Notes: a model not told the origin generated them from the sequence alone. Positions 23,729 through 35,109 are shown, counted from the first letter of the stretch. The stretch: 64,000 bases of DNA from Owenia fusiformis (GCA_903813345.2 CAIIXF020000008.1:23794822-23858821), one strand, 5' to 3'. Translations and numbers: made by a program.

Positions 23729-23886
23729 GACACATACAGTGCTACAAACTACATCAACTATATACAAGAGGCACTAGATATATTACATGCCGAGGTTCCT
23801 AGAGCATTTGTCAACATGGTGGAGGTCCTTGATGTAGGCCTCCTTGAAGAGCTTAATGATGGTCTAATATGTTCTGCTCTGCATAC
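23729..23886 (+). CDS. PLB1: phospholipase B1-like gene, middle exon
   Basis: The exon opens in phase 0 after TTTTAG and encodes [19 protein letters not shown], then [20 protein letters not shown] and ends LICSALH plus two bases of a Thr codon before GTAAGT at 23887. The [12 protein letters not shown] stretch is a strongly conserved signature of animal phospholipase B1 repeats, between block III and the catalytic DxxH block. Length and spacing match the family without gaps. The previous exon ends in phase 0 and the next begins with the single base that finishes the Thr codon. Confidence 0.92.
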
Positions 23887-23889
23887 GTA

Positions 23890-24690
23890 AGTCAATATTT
23901 TTGTCTAATTTCTTTTTAATTCTCATTGGTGGTCCATTTGATTTCAAGTTCTATTTTACAATCACATCAATTTCTTTATCTATACATAAAGCATTCTTTA
24001 TTAATTTCCATCCAATCAGAATACAATTAGCAATGCTTCAACAGAGTGCTCAGCATGGATAATAAGGAAAAACTATAAATATGACTTGTGTCTTGTATAC
24101 ACACCATAAAACTCATAAAGTCTTGTGTTTAATTCACTCCCTCAGAGCCAGTTGCAAGAAATATATGTTACGTGCATTGTCTATAGGCTTGAGCAAGCTA
24201 TTGGTAGCACTTTCATATTGGCACCCAGAAAAAAATGCAAGGTTTAAGATACAGATGGGAAATCAGTCTTATTAATTAGGTATATCCACTATATATCTGA
24301 GGAAGATACCATTTTTGAAAGATGAATACTATTTTTTTTATAAATTTTCATCAAAATATGCCTTATTCTCTATGTAACAAATTCCCGAGAAAAATCCACA
24401 TTTAAATATATACTTCAAGCATGTACTTGAATAGAGTAAGTTAAAGTAAGTTGGCTGCATAGAAAAGATTAAGGAATTCGCTTTAAAATGATATGCTACA
24501 AGTGTGTCCATAATAGTATATAGAGTTTTTATAACCGCTTGTAGCACACAACCGTTGGTGTAACATTTCAATGTAAATTTTATCTTAAAAAAGACATATT
24601 TTCCAATCTTTGCTAACTGTTTTTTAAGATGATATCAATAGAACTGAATGTTAAAATTCTGTCACTAAAATTATAGAAAAAGCTGTAGCT
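23890..24690. other. intronic, dispersed repeat remnant
   Basis: The segment around 24130-24215 (CCAGTTGCAAGAAATATATG, TGAGCAAGCTATTGGTAGCA) is repeated in rearranged form at 39180-39300. No gene seen. Confidence 0.4.
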
Positions 24691-24696
24691 GTTCCT

Positions 24697-24855
24697 GAGA
24701 TATTGGCTCTGAAAATAACTAACCGATTTTTCGACACGCAAATGTTATTTTCCGAAGAGCATGTGTATTTTAAGCCCGAGATATTGGCTCTCAAAATAAC
24801 TAACCGATTTTTCGACACGCAAATGTTATTTTCCGAAGAGCATGTGTATTTTAAG
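24697..24855. repeat. perfect-like tandem duplication, 81-bp period
   Basis: A unit starting GAGATATTGGCTCT and ending GTGTATTTTAAG occurs twice in a row with one or two differences. Each unit contains TTTTCCGAAGAGC, a motif that recurs elsewhere in the window. Confidence 0.85.
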
Positions 24856-25338
24856 ACTGTCATATGATATACTAAAAGCTATTTTAAAACAACCGTTTTT
24901 TATTGTAAAATCAATTTGAAAATGCCGACACAAGAAAAAAAACCTTTCCAAGGAGCTCTTCGGGAAAAGAAAAACTCTGTCAAAACAGTGCATTTACCAA
25001 CAATATTAAAGAGAAACACACTGGAATATATTTTCAGATGAACTTTATATAAAATATCTTTACTGAAGTAACTAAGACTTACATAGGAACTACGAAAGTA
25101 AAATGTGTCCTTTCCGAAGAGCAATCCAATCACTGATTAGGAATGCTGTATTGGATGTCTATAAATAACCTTTCTACTGATGAAAAAGACATTAGCACAT
25201 GTAATGTTTACAAATATAACATCGAATCTTGATTTGGACAGTACTGTAAAACCCTTTAAAACACTGAGTGTAAAATTGCAAATTAAGGATGCCGCAAATA
25301 TAGAATTGTATCTTCATCGTTATTTTTCAAGTGATATT

Positions 25339-26204
25339 AGAGAGATTTCGCACATAAGTGAAAGTACAACTTATACGTATACGTATAGTTTAAAGGGTCA
25401 TGTCGAACTATTATATTTACTAAAATCAATTTTAAATTGTACTTAATTGAACATAACTATTCCCGTTATAGAAAAGCTCCATCAACTAGAGACTATGAAT
25501 GCACTGTCATCTGCACGTGTAGATTATGCACATTATAATTAAATGCTTGCTTCCGTGTCCTTGTAGTTGTAGTGTATTATAAACACGATCCTTTAAAGGG
25601 AGTCACGATTCTTTAAAGTGAGTCATTACATAAACAAGTTGATTATTTCAATGTTTTCATGATCAGTATAAGTTCAATGAACTTACAAAACGGTATATTT
25701 ACGTAGATGATAACGTATACAGTTGGATCTCCGTATAAAGATTTGCCTACTTGTGTGTGGAACAATTGACCGCAAGCATTTTTTAAAATTAATTGGCTGA
25801 GTGGGAACAGTATCCAATCAAATACTTTAACCATCAATTTGAAACACCAATCAAACCAGTAGGTTCTAGCAATTCCTGGAAACGACCCATTCAGTAGCTC
25901 AACATATGACATACAGGGTGTTTCATAACGAGCATCTCCAAAAAGTCAATTTGAGAAGAGATGGGTCTATAACATACCGTATGTACTATATATGAGCCTA
26001 TTTTATTCTAGACAAACACATTTGGATCAACTAAACATGCTACAATTCAAGAAAGTACAAATGGCATCCCTTTGACATGTATTTATTACAGTCCGAGAAG
26101 ATCTTTCCTGACGAAAAGCTCACATTATGAAACACCTTGTACGTTTACCTATAAGTATAAGTATACGTTATAAGTTGTACTTTCACTAGGTGCGAAATCT
26201 CTCT
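25339..26204. mobile_element. 866-bp element with AGAGAGATTTCGCAC ends, copy 1
   Basis: AGAGAGATTTCGCACATAAG and, mirrored, AGGTGCGAAATCTCTCT are the ends; the arms (about 50 bp) continue with GTGAAAGTACAACTTATA. A second copy in the opposite orientation lies at 48024-48878. A smaller TA-flanked MITE is nested at 25914-26139 in this copy and at the same place in the other copy. Non-coding. Confidence 0.75.
25914..26139. mobile_element. nested 226-bp MITE, CAGGGTGTTTCATAA ends
   Basis: CAGGGTGTTTCATAACGAG on the left and TTATGAAACACCTTG on the right are inverted, with TA on both sides. It is present in both copies of the host element, so it inserted before that element was copied. Confidence 0.75.
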
Positions 26205-26984
26205 ATAAGGTTTAATTCACTGACAATTACCACCAACAATTTTTAAGGCATTTTTTAGAAAAAGCAACAGACCTATTTTTGCTAGATCAGTTTTTCATGC
26301 TGATAAAGATATTAAAAGATGACAGCTCAACAGGATGGCCTTACACTGAATTTTGGCATTTTTACCCCCCTAGGAAAATATTCTAGGGGGTACTATGAAA
26401 CTAGTTCATAACTCAAAGGATATATGAGATGTTGTTCTGATTTCTGCACCATGCATTGCTAGTACAAATATGAATACTATCCTTAAGGTATAGGTTGATA
26501 CCCCTATTGGTCTCAGAAAAATACAATAATTAGGAAAAAATACACAATTTTTGTTTGTCTTGCCAATATTATATTTGAAGCTTCAAGCAAAATATGACAG
26601 CTTTAACAGCTCAAAGTAGTATTGTAAAAACATTTCCAAGCTATGTGCGATATTGTAATACATCTATTTTAGTTATGAAGTACTATTTTGTAATTTTAAT
26701 ATGACTTAATAGTGCCCTACCCCTAGCATATTGAAGAAAGTGGATGTGGTCAATTTTATCCTTTTGCAGCATTAAAGTAGAAACATGTATTGATAGACAC
26801 CAAATCAATGCATTCAAAACATCATTAAATGTAAGGTGACATTCTAATACATCTATTACAGGAATATAGGACTTTAGTTTAGTACATGTATCATAATCAC
26901 CCCGGGTAATCAATATCCTGTGTTCAGAATTTCGTTCCAGCAAGTCAGTGACCCGAGTTGTGTTTTTCCTGGATCCCGATAAAT

Positions 26985-27052
26985 ATGGCGTCTCGTTCGC
27001 CACTGGACGAGCCAGGTGACGAAAATGTGTCAAACAAATCAGATAGCATAAG
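26985..27052 (+). CDS. possible first coding exon inside the 6.9-kb element
   Basis: An ATG opens a short frame, MASRSPLDEPGDENVSNKSD and two more codons, ending at a good GTGAGA donor (27053). The initial Met-Ala-Ser and the acidic, polar make-up look like a protein N-terminus, but no following exon could be linked in phase. This is a weak call based on codon and splice appearance alone. Confidence 0.25.
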
Positions 27053-27214
27053 GTGAGAATGAATATAGAGTAATGCATTCGGTGCTGGAATATGTTTTCA
27101 ACATGTTCATAAACGATTATCCATATGTGTAGGCTTTTTAACATGGGAAATCCTCACTTCAGCAAATCCAGGTGTCATTTATGGTGAGCACTGTACTGTA
27201 CAGAAATTTTTTAA

Positions 27215-28428
27215 ATGTTTGGAACTACTTTGAATTTAAAAAATAAGCAATCAAAGGACCATATTGAAACAGTATATGTAAAAATAGAAACATTTATACA
27301 TGTCTTAATTTTTGTATATTTTAGTTTGTGTTGTAGTTTAGCTATCATATCTGTGGCCTCTTATATTTTGATGCTTCTCTGCCATGTTATTTTCGAAAAA
27401 ATTAACATGGCTAAAACTCCAAAAGGCCACAGCTTTACTGCACATCATAGGCGGAGGTTAAGTACTATCATAGGCCAAGGGTACAACTGTACATGTTGCT
27501 TTCAATTTTGTTTACTCTATAGATCTGATTCTGCCTTTAAATACCAAGACATCAGTTTACTTCAATTGTCATGACTAAAGCATTTGATACTATATCGCAA
27601 CAATTTCAGACAATTCTAACTTGAATTATGAATATTTTCTGACCATGAACATGGGTATATCTTTTAGATCAATTCATTATCTTCAAGAAAAGTAAATATA
27701 ATGATAATGAAGTTAATCAGACCTAAGTGATATTAAAGGGAATGGACCAATCAGCATACTTTTTACTCAAAATGTTGACCTAATTTTTACCAAAAATGCA
27801 ACCTTTAATCATATTGTTTAACGCATAATTAGAATATGCTTTGAGACATGTTTTATTTCCTTAGAGGAAAAGTGGATTGCTCCAGAGACTTTAAAGATAA
27901 TAACAGAAAATAGTCATAATCAAATATATGACTGTCTGAAATTGTATTTTCTGCATAAGATAGAGTGTCACTTGTGAAATTTATTGATTGACCTTTATGC
28001 CATAGAAGCGAAATAGCCACATTGAACTTTACTGAATCTTGTTTGCCACTTTTCGACAATTGTCAAAAAATTTCGGGGTTTGGGGAGGGGTACAATTAGG
28101 TTAAAAAATCCACCTGACTCAGATTTTCCTTAAATGAGCACTGATTCACCAGGGAGCATAACTTTTCCAAAACATGTAAGTGTTATTTTTGGACCACTCA
28201 CATTAATTGTTTCGCCTAATTTTCCCTCAGAGTTTCCTCATCATTGTCCAAATCTTAGGCCATATTTGTTGAGATATATGAATGTTCATTATTAAAATCC
28301 TTCCTTTGCAGTTGGAAAAGACTCGACATTAGATGTTATAAGTCCCAGAGCATGATAAATAAAAAGGACTTGTAGACCAAATAAAATATAGAACATAGAA
28401 CTGATAAACATTTTCTCTTGTGTATGTA
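27215..28428. other. interior of the 6.9-kb structure, no firm gene
   Basis: An open frame of 119 codons at 27215-27574 is hydrophobic and not recognisable; I treat it as chance. The rest is featureless. Confidence 0.3.
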
Positions 28429-28921
28429 ACACCCCAGTCACATTTCCTACGGCGACCTTGCGGTCTATCATTTCTGCGGCCAGTAGCTTTTCTACGCTCG
28501 CCGCAGAATTTCTGCGCTCTCATACTTTTGCAGTCACATTTCCCACGGCAGCCGCACGGCGAATTTTAAATTTCTATTGATAAATAATACTTTTTTTAAT
28601 TTTATTTACATCGGGACAATTTATAAATATTATTCATAGTGCTAGGATGTAATATCAAATGAAAAGTGATCGTGAAACATTGACAAATAATGATTCAATC
28701 TTGTTGAGCCAGTTGATTTCTACGGGGACCTCAGAAATGAACAAATATTATAACTCCGAGTTATGATTTCTACGCCCTCCCTGCGGCCTGTAAAAATCTG
28801 CATACGCCGTACGGAGGCCGCAAGGCGAGCGTAGTTTTTCTACGCTCGCCGCAGAAATTCACAGATTTAATTGATCTGCGGTCGACTTGCGGCCGCCGTG
28901 CGACAAATGTGACTGGGGTGT
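28429..28921. mobile_element. CCCCAGTCACA foldback element, copy B
   Basis: Nearly identical to copy A (18798-19289) over its full length, with ends ACACCCCAGTCACATTT and AAATGTGACTGGGGTGT. The close match implies recent activity or recent copying of this family. Confidence 0.8.
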
Positions 28922-29523
28922 TAGCTATGGTCTACCAAATTGCTATTCAGTAGGAAGAAACTCATTTTCAGTTTCCATTTTAATTTCCTGGCAAAAAAGC
29001 GATCTTCTGAGGATTTTTTCTATGATCTACGTGTCGCCATTGCAACTTCTGTTTTAGAAACATTGCATGAACAATAGAAAATATTATTTTACCATAATTT
29101 TAATCATCCCACATTGTACAGACATATTTAGAATTAAAAATATGAAGAGAATGACAAAACATCTTAAAACACATTTCTAAGGAAACAAATAGTGTGGTAT
29201 TCTTGTTACTATGGCAACGGAGTTTTTTTCTTTTTGTCATTTTGTCATACAGATTACCTCTCATAGCAGGACCAAATCCTGAAAATTTGAAGTCAGTATC
29301 TTCATGACAGCCATATCACAGTATTCTGCACATTTTTGACCAATATCGTTACGAAAGCAAATCTTTAAAAGTAAATGATCTATTAATTACATATTACACC
29401 TCACAAAGATGAAGTAATGAAGGAATGCTGAAAATTTGAAGCAAATTGGACTTTCGGTTCAAAAGTATTGACTAGTTAAAGCATGAAAAAAGCCATATTT
29501 TCACAAAACTGAAGTTGCAAGGC
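28922..29523. other. non-coding, contains one arm of a short inverted repeat
   Basis: CAGCCATATCACAGTATTCT at 29308-29327 is mirrored at 32430-32450 (AGAATACTGTGATTTGGCTG). Nothing else is recognised. Confidence 0.4.
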
Positions 29524-29918
29524 AAAGGGACGATTCTCGGTTTGGAGAACGAAGTTCATCAATCTTATTGAGCATTATCCCTGCTTCGAACAAATTTGAT
29601 TTTTTTCACATAATATAGATTTGAATGTCTTCTTTCGAATGGTCATAATTTAATTTGGGTAATATTTCTAGATTTTTCGCCAAAAAAGATTAGCGCAGTA
29701 CACCGATGAACTTTTTTCCCCAAATCGAGACTTGTATTTTATTGAATCAGTCTAATTGAGCGTTATCCCTGCTTCAGACCAATTTGTTATTTTTACATCT
29801 TGTAGATTTAAATGTCCTCTTTTGAATATTCATGATTTTATTTGGGTAATATTTCTATATTTTTCACGAAAAAATTATTAGCCCAGGAGACTGTTCTCCA
29901 AACCGAGAATCGTCCTTT
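29524..29918. mobile_element. 395-bp MITE with AAAGGGACGATTCTCGG ends
   Basis: AAAGGGACGATTCTCGGTTT on the left is mirrored by AAACCGAGAATCGTCCTTT on the right. Inside, a unit of about 199 bp (TTATCCCTGCTTC...TAATTTGGGTAATATTTCTA) is present twice. Confidence 0.7.
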
Positions 29919-30272
29919 CTATTTTTCCCAAGTGTCAAAAAAATATTTATCATCAAAAGTTTCTGAAAACAATGTATTTTTCTGAAAGATGATTTAGTTC
30001 CAAGTATTATGATTGCAATCCAATGTGATCCAAGTCAGGATGAAACCAGATATTTGGTATTTTGTAAATGTCACACTTTTTTGTTACGCAATTTTGGCAT
30101 TAGCAATGATGATCGTTACAGTTGAAAATATCAGCCTTTGAAAAGATTTATGCAACAGTTTTCACATCAATAAATCAGTAAATGATTAAGGATTTGAAAA
30201 ATAGAAGATTGATGGTGTTTCCTTTCCAATATATATTTCTGTATGCACTCAAAAAATATATATATGAAACCA

Positions 30273-32265
30273 GTCACATCCGTAATCAATGTTTCAGCTT
30301 GATTTTTATCAAAATTATCGCTTTAGCCATCAAAAACACATATTATGCAATGTGTTTAGGCAGAATCTAGTTAAATTATCATATGAATTTAATGTTACAT
30401 TCAAATGGTTCCTGTAAATTGACAAAAACACTCATCCGTAATCAGTCACATCCGTAATCAAAAAGCATACATGTTTATGTGTCAGAATTTCTTCATTGGA
30501 GTAATTCATTGATAAATTGATTTGAAATACAGGTAATCGAATTGTAAATATGATTTTTTGTAAAGTTCAAAAGAAAATAAGAGTTTTGCTTGTTGTGAAA
30601 AGTTGAGATTTTTTTTAAAATGAAAGATTTTTTCTGTCTTAGGTAAAAACACGGGGTTTGCATTTTTATATTATAACCTTTAAAGCTACTTGGCTTGCCA
30701 AAAGAATGGTGTATTTGCACCAAATATAACAAGGTGTTTAAGTCACATCCGTAATCCCTTAAATAAAGGATACCTTAATAATGACATTCTTGGTGAAATA
30801 TGATTGAGAAGTGAGCTGATTAGTACCTTTAATATACCTGGTCCCTAAATAAATTGAACATAGTGGAAGTGTAGCTAGAAACTGTAATCTAGCAGACTTG
30901 TATAACCAAGCAGCACCTTGGGCAGCATGGAATGAAAGATATGTCAAACAGATAAAACAAAAATTGAGATCTCAAAGCAGAGGTACATTGAGTGATGGGG
31001 AAAGTGTTATCATGATTGATAATTAATTATCTTATAATATTGATAGCATTATAAGACCTAATGATCAACCCTTAATTCTGGACAGACATGATGATTCCAT
31101 CAGTAATGACACGGACACAATTGCTAAAGGTGAACCTCCAGCTTTATTGGACTTCAATGTTGATGTCTGATATTGATGATGAACAACCATCTACTAATAG
31201 TACTTGTATATAGACAATTCCACCTTTGGAGTCGAAATATAGAGCGGTGAAATGGATTGAAAGTATAATACCTATAACACTTCAAAAGAAACCTGGGATC
31301 ATTGATAACCTCAATCATCACATACAACCTAAAAAAGTCCTCTTTGATAGGGAAGAAAAAGAAAAAACAGCAATAAGTGATAAAAGTATTAAGGGGTTGC
31401 TAAAATAATTCCATTGTACAGAAATGTTAATTGCTTCCTAATTTGAATGTAATTTTCAGGTACAAATACCTCACTCTATTCAGGTTCTACATTTTCAGTC
31501 TTTCACAAAGTACATATTTCAATCGAACCATAAAACGATTCATCGAAATTGACAACAGAAAACTGAAAAAGATAAAGGGAAGAAAGTAACAGAAATTAGA
31601 ATTAGATGTAACGAAAATGAATTGAAAGAAACTTTACTATTTCCCAATCAGAGCATTAGTTCTCAATGTATAGTTAAGCCCTATAAAAAGTGTTCCCTCA
31701 GTACCAACCCCCAAGAACCTCTGTTGTGAATCGCTCTAATCAGAAAAAACTCAAAAAGGTAAAAAAACTGCATAAAATATAAGCATATGCATACTGATGT
31801 TGAAATTAAAATTGCATTGGCTGATAATAAGTGACTTATAACTGAGTATAGTGGACTTGTTACATTTGAACTGATGTGTCACATCCGTAATTAATCAGAT
31901 TCATTTTTCGTTCTGCACAAAATTATTTCAATGCATTGGACCATATACTGCTACCAATTTGTATTTCATTTAGAGGAGATAAGTCCTCTCCTTTCATAAA
32001 ACAAATAAAAAATTGTTTTGAAAGCCCAAGTAACAAACATATAAGATAAAGTGCATCAATGCATCAAATATTTAGCAAAAAAATGTTTCAGATTTCAGTT
32101 TTTATTTTGTCTTATTTCTACAAGACAAAGCTAACTTTCACTAAACTTTTTAATGTTGTGTTAACTAAGACATTATGTTATAATATTAACAACCTTTTTA
32201 CTGAATGTAAGATTTTGTTAACAAGTATTCTGACGGTTTAAAATATTAAAGTCACATCCGTAATC
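30273..32265. repeat. scattered GTCACATCCGTAATC motif array
   Basis: The 15-mer occurs at 30273, 30445, 30742 and 32251, with slightly altered copies at about 30430 and 31878. Spacing is irregular (about 15 to 1100 bp) and the sequence between copies is not conserved, so it is neither a CRISPR array nor a plain satellite. Confidence 0.6.
30895..31408 (+). pseudogene. decayed coding stretch of unknown family
   Basis: Plus-strand pieces read NLADLYNQAAPWAAWNERYV, LRSQSRGTLSDGESVIMI, NDTDTIAKGEPPALLDFNVD and, from 31226, SKYRAVKWIESIIPITLQKK, interrupted by stops. Composition looks protein-like and it lies inside the 6.9-kb structure, so it may be the remains of that element's own gene. I do not recognise a domain. 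Confidence 0.35.
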
Positions 32266-32714
32266 AAAATTTAGTCATAGATAGAACATGATGCCAAATT
32301 TTTTCCTGCGATGATACTTTAAAATCCTTCTGGAATTATCAAGGTAATATATTATCTTTTTAAAAAATACAATGATTTAAAAGATTTTCTAATGTCTAAA
32401 TTTGAGCCTGTTGCAACATACTGATGCAGAATACTGTGATTTGGCTGTTAGTATCTGAGATATATAGGTTTCTTATAGTATCCCCTGCAGATTTTATCGG
32501 AGTGTAAGGAAAATGCTCTGAAGAGGGTTGCCCAAGGATGCAACCTAACAGTTCTGGTATTTTTGAGGTCCCAACCCTCTATTCTTGTGAATAGTTAACC
32601 ATTGTAAAGCTACTCATGGTATACTGACAAAATTGATTGTATCTTCAACTAAGAAGTCAATAAAATATTAAAACCAGAAAAAATACACCAACTTTCTTCT
32701 ATTTACCAGGACAT
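31410..32714. other. AT-rich, no firm gene
   Basis: Contains the last two GTCACATCCGTAATC-type motifs. No other structure is recognised. Confidence 0.35.
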
Positions 32715-33175
32715 GGGCACTATAAAGTCATATTAAAATTACAAAATAGTACTTCATCACTATATAGATGTATTACAATATCAAACATAGCTTGGGAATG
32801 TTGTTAGAATACTGCTTTGAGCTGTTAAAGTTATCATATTTTGCTTGAAGCTACAACTATAAAATGAGCAAGAAAAAATGACAAAAATTACATATCTTTC
32901 TAATTAATTGTACAAATATATTACCCTATAACTTGAGGATAGTATGCATCTCTGTACTAACAATGTATGCTGTACAACTCAAAACAATAGTTCATGTATC
33001 CTTTGAGTTATAAACTAATATTATAGTACCCCTTAAAATATTTTCCTAGTGGGGTAAATACGCTAAAAATCAGTGTCATGGCCATCCCGTTGGGCTGTCA
33101 TCTTTTAATATCTTTATCAGCTTGACAAACTGATCTAGAAAAAATAGGTCTGTTGCTTTTTCTAAAAAATGCCTC

Positions 33176-33542
33176 AAAACCTCTTTCCCTTGAGATATTC
33201 TGAAATTAGAACCTGTCTAATAGGCCTATGTGTCCCCGGCCCAGCAGCCAAAAAACTATAAGTACAATCATGATAGCCTTAAAGTGATGACTTTAATGAT
33301 GTTTTGCCCTATTATCGCCCATATATTAATTTAGCTCTGAAAAATAGCAGATAATGTCGTAATCTGTGGTAAATCTCGAAAACATGAATAACCAAAATTG
33401 CTCCCGCAAATTCAATCTGTTTAACAGTATTTAGAAATGCACTAAAATGTCCTTTCCGAAGAGCTTTGGACAAGTGTAATTTAGTCATATGGTACACACA
33501 TATTATCATTATTGTCTTATATATAAACAAACATTACTAAGG
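33176..33542. other. intronic, no recognised feature
   Basis: Contains one copy of TCCTTTCCGAAGAGC at about 33450. Otherwise nothing is seen. Confidence 0.35.
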
Positions 33543-33548
33543 ACTTCG
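33543..33548. repeat. 6-bp target-site duplication, left (ACTTCG)
   Basis: ACTTCG directly precedes the left inverted repeat. The same six bases follow the right inverted repeat at 38765-38770. Confidence 0.9.
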
Positions 33549-33614
33549 AGTAGTATACGGCGGGCCTTTCGACCCCCTACCGGCACCGGTACTGTTCTAG
33601 TGCACCATGGTGCA

Positions 33615-33710
33615 CCGGAAGTGACGTAATAGGTCAGGTGCACCGGAAGTGACGTCATAGATCACGTGGTAAGGTGATGCACCGGAAGTGGAAGTGACGT
33701 CATAGGTCAC
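33615..33710. promoter_or_regulatory. three ETS/CRE-like composite motifs
   Basis: CCGGAAGTGACGTAAT at 33615, CCGGAAGTGACGTCAT at 33643 and CCGGAAGTGGAAGTGACGTC at 33682 join an ETS-type CCGGAAGT to a CREB/ATF-type TGACGTCA. The same array is mirrored in the right repeat (about 38604-38700). Such pairs act as promoter elements in animal genes; a role here is inferred. Confidence 0.5.
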
Positions 33711-34069
33711 ATGGTTACTGATATAACTGGTCAAAGGTTACTGATAAGAGAGAGATAATAAACTGATAACACACTGAAAAAGATGGTCAAAGGTTACTGA
33801 TAATTGATAAGAGGGAGATAATAAACTGATAAGACAGTGAAAAAGATAACTACCATGGTTTCTGATATAACTGGCTCAAAGGTTACTGATAATTGATAAG
33901 AGAGTGGTTGTGATGATAAGCTATCTGTCTACTTCATGGATGTTTCATTGTTATAGGTCAAAGGTGAATAAAAAACTGATAAAACAGTAAAAAGATAACT
34001 GCAGAACCATTTCATTCAAACAGGTTTTAACTTGCAGAATTATAATAAAAAGTCAGAGTATAGTATATT

Positions 34070-34230
34070 TAACCAATCAGGTTTGAGATGCAGAATCATT
34101 TTAACCAATCAGGAAACAGTATGTTTGGACTATTTTAACCAATCGCAGATCCATTTCAACCAATCGGGGTACAGTATGTTTGGATCATTTTAAACAACCG
34201 AGATGCAGTATATTCTCATCCAATCAGATA
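34070..34230. promoter_or_regulatory. CCAAT-box cluster
   Basis: AACCAATCAGG, AACCAATCGC, AACCAATCGG and ATCCAATCAG recur about every 20-35 bp. Further copies are at 34804 (GACCAATCAAAG) and 34845. CCAAT boxes bind NF-Y in animals; function here is inferred. Confidence 0.45.
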
Positions 34231-34309
34231 TAAGAAAATCACCCAATAGCAGCATTTTTGCATCATTTCACCAGTTCAGACCGGTATTGAAGTTTTATAA
34301 CCAACAAGT

Positions 34310-34670
34310 CTCCTGACATTTTTTCACCAAACGGTCACTTGATTCTTATTCCCGACTCATTTTAGAGCATTTTTGCAATCTTCACGCTTGAGTGATTTTC
34401 GCTTATTTCTTGAGTTTGAGGTATTTAATCACCAAATGAACACTGTATTCTTACTCCCAATACTTTTAAGAGCATTTTTACAATTTTCACGCTTGAGTGA
34501 TTTTTGGTGATTCCTGGAGTTTGAGGCATTCTTTTACCAAACGATCACTTGATTCTTACTCCTGGGTCATTTTAAAGTATTTTTTAAAGTGTCACGTTTG
34601 GACGATTTCAGTCACTGTTGATCGATTTCTGCTAATTTTTTGAGTTTAAGGCATTTTCACAAAATAGACA
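34310..34670. repeat. three ~116-bp tandem units in the left inverted repeat
   Basis: Each unit has a GATTCTTACTCCC-like block, ATTTTAGAGCATTTTTGCAA, TTCACGCTTGAGTGATTT and a TTGAGTTTGAGGCATT-like end. The right arm carries the mirrored set (37650-37990). Confidence 0.7.
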
Positions 34671-34879
34671 CCCACCCACAATACAAAGTAACACGCTTTA
34701 ATAAGCATCTGTTAATTTAACAGGCCACTGATAAAAATATAAACCCCTACAAGATAAGTAATAAAAAATGCTAACGTTAACAGTTTTACAGCGAAACATT
34801 GTCGACCAATCAAAGTGTATATACAAATGAACTGCTGAACCATTTCAATCAATCAGATCAGATTATTGCACTCTTTGAC

Positions 34880-35031
34880 CCCACCACCGCCACCACCGCC
34901 GCCACCACCGCCACCGCCGCCACCACCACCGCCACCACCACCGCCACCGCCACCTCCGCCACCGCCGCCACCACCACCACCACCGCCACCACCACCACCG
35001 CCGCCACCACCGCCGCCGCCACCACCACCAC
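34880..35031. repeat. CCACCG trinucleotide tract, left
   Basis: About 150 bp of CCACCACCG/CCACCGCC units. Open frames reading it as polyproline or Thr/Ala runs are artefacts of the simple repeat. Confidence 0.9.
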
Positions 35032-35049
35032 TGCCTATTAATCCTTTGA

Positions 35050-35056
35050 TATAAAA
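35050..35056 (+). promoter_or_regulatory. TATA box of the ATPase gene
   Basis: TATAAAA lies 54-60 bases before the ATG at 35110, just inside the end of the left inverted repeat, leaving room for a short 5' leader. Confidence 0.6.
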
Positions 35057-35109
35057 GTGAAAAGCAGACTTGATTCATTCATTCAGTGCAACCTCATTTA
35101 CGTGGCAAC

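Larger units (their letters stand above)
26245..33175. mobile_element. candidate 6.9-kb element with ~470-bp inverted arms
   Basis: 26245-26715 and 32715-33175 are inverted copies of each other with moderate divergence. Shared blocks include GGCATTTTTTAGAAAAAGCA, TAAAGATATTAAAAGATGAC and TACTATTTTGTAATTTTAAT. Between them lie a possible first exon, a decayed coding stretch, two nested foldback elements and an array of GTCACATCCGTAATC motifs. This may be one old transposon with long terminal repeats, or two solo copies of a repeat in opposite orientation. No clear target duplication was found. Confidence 0.45.
33549..35031. repeat. left long terminal inverted repeat
   Basis: Matches the reverse complement of 37153-38764 almost base for base in all stretches compared; one difference is TTCTAG against TTCCAG near 33596. 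Modules in order from the tip: GTGCACC palindromes, ETS/CRE composite motifs, TGATAA-rich stretch (33715-33975), CCAAT-rich stretch (34070-34230), three ~116-bp tandem units (34310-34670), and a CCACCG tract at the inner edge. Confidence 0.9.

Noticed and set aside
25643-25912. 89-codon frame shared with 48311-48580
   Set aside because: Similarity is due to the two copies of one non-coding element; the sequence has no recognised domain and is part of the mobile DNA.
26683-27144. 153-codon minus-strand open frame
   Set aside because: It starts inside the inverted arm, has no recognisable motif, and overlaps a better plus-strand exon candidate.
27215-27574. 119-codon hydrophobic open frame
   Set aside because: No recognisable domain and no supporting neighbours; probably chance.
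30273-32265. CRISPR-like array from the repeated GTCACATCCGTAATC
   Set aside because: Spacing is irregular (about 15 to 1100 bp), repeats are short, and the setting is an animal intron.
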